Assembly: GCA_018056245.1 (NCBI GenBank)
Contig: JAGPFZ010000007.1
Location: forward strand, 1-59,521
DNA length: 59,521 nt
Reading direction: 5' to 3'
From: Bacteroidales bacterium
GTDB taxonomy: Bacteria > Bacteroidota > Bacteroidia > Bacteroidales > VadinHA17
In this document: positions 55,082-59,521 of the stretch, in pieces
Layout: each line of letters opens with the position of its first letter
Position numbering within the stretch: position 1 is the stretch's first letter
Program-made: the position numbers and the translations under genes
Notes under the pieces: model-generated
What the model was told of the DNA's origin: nothing
The model's input: the letters and a program-made list of their open reading frames with translations, nothing else
The model's database searches: none

Positions 55082-55867
55082 ATGGTGAATTTTAAAATTA
55101 AATATATTATATCTATTATTCTCTTACTTCCTGTTGTCTGGTTAAATGGTCAGGATTCACCTTATCAGGCCGGAGAAAAAGTTTCTTTTATAATGCATTA
55201 CGGAATCATCACCGGTGGTGCCGGAAACTTAAGCCTTACGAAAGAAGTTCTTGATGGTAGAGAAGTATATCATGCTTATATAATTGGTTATACAACCGGT
55301 ATTGCAGATGCCATTTTCAAAGTTCGCGACATTTATGAGAGCTATTTCGACCCTGTTACCGAACTTCCTGTGAAGTCTATAAGAGATATTCATGAAGGCC
55401 GCTATACCAAATATAATGTAGTCCTTTTCGACCATTACTCACGTCCCGATTCTGCAATTCTTACAAGTAACCTTACAGGAAAACATATAACACAAAAAGG
55501 TATTCACGATATACTTTCATGCTTTTATTATTTTCGTAAAAATTACCTGGCAAAAAATTATCCATTCAGGCAGGATGAGAAAATAGTTATAAATACATGG
55601 TTCACAGATGAATTCTATCCGATAATACTATGTTATAAGGGAATAGAAAATGTGAAAACACGTTTCGGTAAAATACGATGTTATAAATTTAATCCAGTTA
55701 CTGAAGTTGGAAGGCTTTTTAAAACTAACGAAGATATTTCGATTTGGTTTTCTGCCGATAAAAATTGTTTACCGGTTAAGATACGATTTGATATATTTGT
55801 CGGCTCTTTTACAGCCGAGATAAATTACTACGAAGGGATTGTCGAGCCGTTTAAGTTTATTGATTAA
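55082..55867 (+). CDS. DUF3108 domain-containing exported protein
   Basis: A 261-residue protein with signal peptide (about 1-23, ending LNGQ). The mature chain matches the DUF3108 pattern: YQAGEKVSFIMHYGIITGGAGNLSL at the start, IFKVRDIYESYFDP, HDILSCFYYFRKNY and IWFSADKNCLPVKIRFDIFVGSFTAEINYY at the end. The family is probably periplasmic and beta-rich; no biochemical role is established. It lies between tsaB and efp on the same strand. Confidence 0.85.
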   Translation: MVNFKIKYIISIILLLPVVWLNGQDSPYQAGEKVSFIMHYGIITGGAGNLSLTKEVLDGREVYHAYIIGYTTGIADAIFKVRDIYESYFDPVTELPVKSIRDIHEGRYTKYNVVLFDHYSRPDSAILTSNLTGKHITQKGIHDILSCFYYFRKNYLAKNYPFRQDEKIVINTWFTDEFYPIILCYKGIENVKTRFGKIRCYKFNPVTEVGRLFKTNEDISIWFSADKNCLPVKIRFDIFVGSFTAEINYYEGIVEPFKFID

Positions 55868-55904
55868 GAAAAAAGAAATGATTAATTTTAAAACAGAATA
55901 ATAT

Positions 55905-56471
55905 ATGGCAACAACACAGGATTTAAGGAATGGATTGGTGATTGAGTTCAATAATGATTTATATACAGTTGTTCAGTTTCAACATGTAAAGCCCGGTAAA
56001 GGCCCGGCTTTCGTGCGTACAAGACTTAAAAATATAAGAACCGGAAGGATTATTGAAAATACATTCAATGCTGGAGTTAAAATTAATGTTACACGAGTCG
56101 AAAGGAGACCTTTTCAGTATCTGTATAAAGACGATCTTGGATATTATTTTATGCATACCGAAACTTTCGAGCAGGTATATATACCTGAACATATGATTGA
56201 GCAATATGAATTTCTGAAAGAAGGCCAGAATGTTGAAATAGTTGTACATGCCGATACTGAAAATATACTTTCGGTCGAACTTCCGCCTTTTGTTGTGCTT
56301 GAGATAACATATACGGAACCCGGGCTCAGAGGCGATACCGCGACAAACACTCTGAAGCCTGCAAAAACAGAAACCGGCGCAACTGTCATGGTTCCACTTT
56401 TTGTTAATACTGGCGACAAAATAAAAATTGATACACGCGACGGCTCATACGTTGAAAGGGTGAAATCATAA
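55905..56471 (+). CDS. efp: Translation elongation factor P
   Basis: A 188-residue three-domain EF-P. The KOW-like N-terminal domain has [10 protein letters not shown] with Lys32 at the tip of the loop that reaches the peptidyl-transferase centre. The central and C-terminal OB domains include [21 protein letters not shown] and the closing [20 protein letters not shown] signature. It relieves stalling at proline runs. The tip residue is Lys as in most EF-P; whether it is modified cannot be told. The PP2C phosphatase gene starts 6 nt after its stop codon. Confidence 0.97.
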   Translation: MATTQDLRNGLVIEFNNDLYTVVQFQHVKPGKGPAFVRTRLKNIRTGRIIENTFNAGVKINVTRVERRPFQYLYKDDLGYYFMHTETFEQVYIPEHMIEQYEFLKEGQNVEIVVHADTENILSVELPPFVVLEITYTEPGLRGDTATNTLKPAKTETGATVMVPLFVNTGDKIKIDTRDGSYVERVKS

Positions 56472-56477
56472 GATGAA

Positions 56478-57704
56478 ATGAAAGAAAAAAGTTCCTCGAA
56501 GGAAAGGCTTGAAATTTATAAATTTAAGCTTAATGCATTGCTCGAAATCACTTTGTCTATCAATGCTAACCTTCCTGTCGAGGAACTTCTCGCCAAATAC
56601 GACTCGATACTGAGAAACAACCTTGGCATCGGGAAGATAATGATTTTCAAATATGATGAAAAATGGGAATGCATCCTTAATGCGGGATTCCCGGATTTAT
56701 TCCAGAGGTCGGTTAATATTCAGGAACAACTTCTGCCACTTACTGAAACTACAATAGTTACAAACACACCGGGTTTTGAAGGGGTTGATATTATAATACC
56801 TGTATTTAATAATCTTATTCCACTGGCATATATATTCATCGGCGATATAGAGGAAGAGGGAGAAGGGATGAGCCCGGTACTTAAACACCTTAGTTTCATC
56901 CAGACAATTTCAAATATCATAGTTGTTGCTATTGAAAATATCAGACTTTTTAAAGAAAGCCTCCGTCAGGAAGCTCTTAAGAAAGAGCTGGAACTTACAT
57001 CACGGATGCAAATGATGTTAATACCAGACGAAAATCAACTTCCCTCTCAAGGTAAAATAGTTGTCAAAGGATTCTATTTTCCCCATTATGAAGTGGGAGG
57101 AGATTATTACGACTGCTTGAAACTTTCTGATGATATTACAGGCTTTTGTATTGCAGATGTTTCAGGCAAAGGGATCTCAGCTGCAATATTAATGTCGAAT
57201 TTTCAAGCGAGCCTGCGCGCGCTATTTACCTATGATATAGATCTGGAAAGCCTTATCAGAAAACTTAATGGAATTGTTATTTCTAATGCCGAAGGAGAAA
57301 AGTTTATCACATTTTTTGTGGCAAGGTTTGACCACAACTCAGGAATAATTGAATATGTGAATGCAGCCCATAATCCACCTGTTCTTTATGATACGGTCAC
57401 TGGCGAAATCATGCATCTGAAAGCCGACTGTGTTGGAATTGGCATGCTCGACGAAATTCCTCCTTTTACATCAAAGGAAATAAAAATAAAGCATTATTCT
57501 AAAATCGTATGTTATACCGACGGACTTTCTGAATTGAAAGATGAGAACGGCAAAGAGTTGGGTACAGGCTGTATTATCCGCCATATTCAAAACATAAGGC
57601 CGGTTGGAGAGAATATTTCCGAAATGCTAAAAGAACTTGGAATACCTGACAAAAACCCTGGTCTTTTTGATGATGTGTCAATAATTGCTGCAGATCTCTA
57701 TTGA
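56478..57704 (+). CDS. SpoIIE-type PP2C serine/threonine phosphatase with GAF-like sensor
   Basis: A 408-residue cytoplasmic phosphatase. Residues about 15-165 look like a GAF domain. A short coiled coil (about 160-185, FKESLRQEALKKELELTSRMQ) leads to the PPM/SpoIIE domain. Metal-binding Asp residues are in YEVGGDYYDC and IADVSGKGISAA, with later EYVNAAHNPP, IVCYTDGLSEL and the final FDDVSIIAADLY. Such enzymes dephosphorylate anti-anti-sigma or SiaC-like proteins. A SiaC-family gene lies 5 kb away at 51084, a plausible substrate. The gene starts 6 nt after efp. Confidence 0.9.
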   Translation: MKEKSSSKERLEIYKFKLNALLEITLSINANLPVEELLAKYDSILRNNLGIGKIMIFKYDEKWECILNAGFPDLFQRSVNIQEQLLPLTETTIVTNTPGFEGVDIIIPVFNNLIPLAYIFIGDIEEEGEGMSPVLKHLSFIQTISNIIVVAIENIRLFKESLRQEALKKELELTSRMQMMLIPDENQLPSQGKIVVKGFYFPHYEVGGDYYDCLKLSDDITGFCIADVSGKGISAAILMSNFQASLRALFTYDIDLESLIRKLNGIVISNAEGEKFITFFVARFDHNSGIIEYVNAAHNPPVLYDTVTGEIMHLKADCVGIGMLDEIPPFTSKEIKIKHYSKIVCYTDGLSELKDENGKELGTGCIIRHIQNIRPVGENISEMLKELGIPDKNPGLFDDVSIIAADLY

Positions 57705-57734
57705 TATATTTCCATTACTTATTGTAATAAATAC

Positions 57735-59027
57735 TCAAAGTGCTCTTATCAATGAGTAATTCTTTTTTCCTTTTTGTACGAGTAGATATTTTCCATTAAG
57801 CAGATAATCGCTATTAATTATTTTTTCACCATCATAAACTTTTTCCTTGTTGATACTTATACCACCGCTTTGAATAAGTCTTCTCATTTCGCTCTTTGAT
57901 GAAAAAATTCTGCAATGCAGGGTACATAAATCGTATATCGCAACGCCATCGGAAAATAAATCTTTGCTGATATTGAATACAGGGACGCCTTCGAAAACAG
58001 ATAAAAATGTCTTCTCATTCATTTTTCTGAGCGATTCGGTAGTCCCCTGTCCGAAAAGTATCTTAGAAGCCTCGACAGCAGAATTATAGTCTTCGCGTGA
58101 ATGAACCATTACCGTTACCTCTTCAGCAAGCCGTTTCTGTAGAATACGTTCTTCAGGTTTCTGATAATGAATTGAGATAAGATTTTCGATTGTTTCTCTG
58201 CCGAGAGTTGTATATATTTTAATGTATTTTTCTGCGTCTTTGTCCGACACGTTAAGCCAGAACTGGTAAAACTGATATGGTGATGTCTTTTCAGGGTCGA
58301 GCCATACGTTTCCCGATTCGGTTTTGCCGAATTTAGTGCCGTCGGCTTTTGTAATCAGCGGACATGTAAGGGCGAATGCTTCGCCGCCGGTCTTCCGTCT
58401 GATAAGTTCAGTGCCTGTCAGTATATTGCCCCACTGGTCGGAACCGCCCATCTGCAGTTTACAGTTATAATTCTGGTAAAGGTGAAGATAATCAGTACCC
58501 TGTACGAGCTGATAAGAAAATTCGGTGAATGACATCCCTTCTTTCGAATCCGGGCTAAGGCGTTTCTTAACCGAATCTTTTGCCATCATGTAATTAACCG
58601 TTATATGTTTGCCGATTTCTCTTATAAAGTCAAGAAAAGAATAATTCTTCATCCAGTCGTAGTTATTGACCATAATTGCTTTGTTCGGGCTGTCCGATTG
58701 AAAATCGAGAAATCTTTCAAGTTGTTTCTTAATACATTCCTGATTATGGCTCAATATATCTTCGTCGAGCAACACACGTTCTTCTGATTTGCCCGAAGGG
58801 TCGCCAATCATTCCTGTGGCGCCTCCTACCAGTGCAATGGGTATATGCCCGGCTCGCTGAAAATGAACCAGAAGCATTATCTGTACCATGTGCCCGATAT
58901 GGAGAGAATCGGCGGTAGGGTCGAAACCTATATAACCCGTTACTTTTTCTTTATTAAGCAAATCTTCCGTTCCGGGCATGATATCGTGTATCATGCCCCT
59001 CCATCTCAGTTCTTCGATAAAATTCAT
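57735..59027 (-). CDS. tyrS: Tyrosyl-tRNA synthetase
   Basis: A 430-residue class I aminoacyl-tRNA synthetase that charges tRNA-Tyr. The tyrosine pocket and HIGH motif are seen in [17 protein letters not shown] (about 31-47), with [14 protein letters not shown] after it. [14 protein letters not shown] is conserved. The KMSKS-type loop is [14 protein letters not shown]-terminal S4 RNA-binding domain follows (around [17 protein letters not shown]). A TATATTTG -7-like element at 59047-59054 on the minus strand lies just upstream. Confidence 0.97.
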   Translation of the reverse strand: MNFIEELRWRGMIHDIMPGTEDLLNKEKVTGYIGFDPTADSLHIGHMVQIMLLVHFQRAGHIPIALVGGATGMIGDPSGKSEERVLLDEDILSHNQECIKKQLERFLDFQSDSPNKAIMVNNYDWMKNYSFLDFIREIGKHITVNYMMAKDSVKKRLSPDSKEGMSFTEFSYQLVQGTDYLHLYQNYNCKLQMGGSDQWGNILTGTELIRRKTGGEAFALTCPLITKADGTKFGKTESGNVWLDPEKTSPYQFYQFWLNVSDKDAEKYIKIYTTLGRETIENLISIHYQKPEERILQKRLAEEVTVMVHSREDYNSAVEASKILFGQGTTESLRKMNEKTFLSVFEGVPVFNISKDLFSDGVAIYDLCTLHCRIFSSKSEMRRLIQSGGISINKEKVYDGEKIINSDYLLNGKYLLVQKGKKNYSLIRAL

Positions 59028-59046
59028 ATATCCTCCACTGGAGCCG

Positions 59047-59054
59047 CAAATATA
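59047..59054 (-). promoter_or_regulatory. Possible -7 element for tyrS
   Basis: Minus-strand TATATTTG, exact TAnnTTTG match, 20-27 nt upstream of the tyrS ATG. No -33 TTTG at the right spacing. Confidence 0.35.
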
Positions 59055-59075
59055 GTAAAATATAGTAAATAGGGG

Positions 59076-59521
59076 TCAGATAAATGTCCCTGCCGGTTTC
59101 TTTCTAAACCTTTCAAAACTTCTTGAAAATGTTCCTTCGCCTATTATGGGGAAAATTGCAGGTGCAACGTCGGAAATAGGATTGTAGAATATTGACTCGT
59201 TGATTTTTTCTTTTGGAAGAAAAGGCCGGTGTTCATCAATGGCGTTCAGCACTACAAATAATACACTGAGAATAAGTACGGATTTTACAAGCCCGAATGC
59301 CATACCAAGGAATCTGTTCAAAAAGCCGAGTGAAGCAATTTTGATTATCTTATCTGTAAGCAATCCAATGAAATGAATGACTATCACAACCGCTATGAAG
59401 GTGATGATAAAGGCAATAATTCCCACGTAGCGCCCTGTCATATCAAACCATTCGTAAAGTTTCAAAGCTGTCCAGTCTGAAAATTTTATAGCAGCCCATA
59501 TTCCAAGAATAAGTGCGGCCA
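59076..59521 (-). CDS. CvpA-family membrane protein, 5' end outside the window
   Basis: An inner-membrane protein of the CvpA (colicin V production) family. The open frame continues without a stop to the window edge, and the upstream codons encode ALILGIWAAIKFSDW, the conserved CvpA segment after its first helices, so the real start lies beyond 59521. Visible are helices around YVGIIAFIITFIAVVIVIHF and GLVKSVLILSVLFVV, and the LNRFLGMAFGLVKS motif. CvpA proteins are linked to envelope stress and bile tolerance in other bacteria. It precedes tyrS on the same strand. Confidence 0.85.
   Translation of the reverse strand, partial: AALILGIWAAIKFSDWTALKLYEWFDMTGRYVGIIAFIITFIAVVIVIHFIGLLTDKIIKIASLGFLNRFLGMAFGLVKSVLILSVLFVVLNAIDEHRPFLPKEKINESIFYNPISDVAPAIFPIIGEGTFSRSFERFRKKPAGTFI

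Overview
The window looks like a chromosomal segment of a Bacteroidota bacterium, probably of the Bacteroidales or a related order. The evidence is AT-rich DNA, several TAnnTTTG-type -7 promoter elements, type IX secretion (T9SS) sorting tails of both type A and type B, a PorP/SprF protein, Bacteroidota-style ECF sigma/anti-sigma organisation and weak or absent Shine-Dalgarno sequences. No plasmid, phage or CRISPR signature was seen.

Layout. Positions 1-126 are the 3' end (domains V and VI) of a group II intron. Next come rsgA and a hybrid histidine kinase whose phosphoacceptor His is replaced by Tyr (243-4061). A minus-strand operon follows (AsmA-like protein, sensor kinase, U32 peptidase-family protein; 9119-4045). 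Then a GH144-type glucanase (9406-10761), an ECF sigma / anti-sigma / outer-membrane barrel cassette (13369-10803), a GH16-like protein without catalytic acids (14895-13480), an NfeD-protease/stomatin pair (15241-17332), a Tat-exported Gfo/Idh/MocA oxidoreductase, a PfkB kinase, tRNA-Asn and a GT4 glycosyltransferase (to 21193).

Positions 21193-40183 are the accessory region. A truncated IS5-family element (21193-21929) abuts the cut end of a GH78 alpha-L-rhamnosidase gene that keeps one reading frame but carries three in-frame stop codons (21930-25032). A bidirectional terminator separates this from a four-gene minus-strand operon: a 3066-residue multidomain T9SS substrate, a second T9SS substrate with a type B tail, a PorP/SprF protein and a PorE-like OmpA/PD40/TPR protein. 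The block has clearly higher GC and different codon use than its surroundings. It ends at a complete copy of the same IS (38878-40179), with imperfect terminal inverted repeats and a TTAA target duplication. Both IS copies carry the same in-frame TAA, which splits the DDE catalytic triad of the transposase over two ORFs.

After the IS the native composition returns. There is an OYE / flavoprotein / SDR redox operon (44344-40195), a rhomboid protease whose first membrane helix lies upstream of its first usable ATG, a second Gfo/Idh/MocA oxidoreductase, a pspC-padR operon behind a perfect palindrome, an APC permease and lipoprotein pair, an OmpA-like protein with a coiled-coil partner behind a good promoter, and tRNA-Gln. 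Then come a SiaC-family protein, a TolC/HlyD efflux pair lacking its permease, tsaB, a DUF3108 protein, efp, a SpoIIE-type PP2C phosphatase, tyrS and a cvpA gene running off the window end.

Themes: the cell envelope and glycan use dominate (T9SS adhesin-like operon, AsmA, GH144, GH78, GH16-like, OmpA proteins). They are mixed with signalling modules that may use binding rather than catalysis (degenerate kinase, GH16 pseudoenzyme) and a possible SiaC/PP2C partner-switching pair. All assignments are by eye from motifs; no database search was run.
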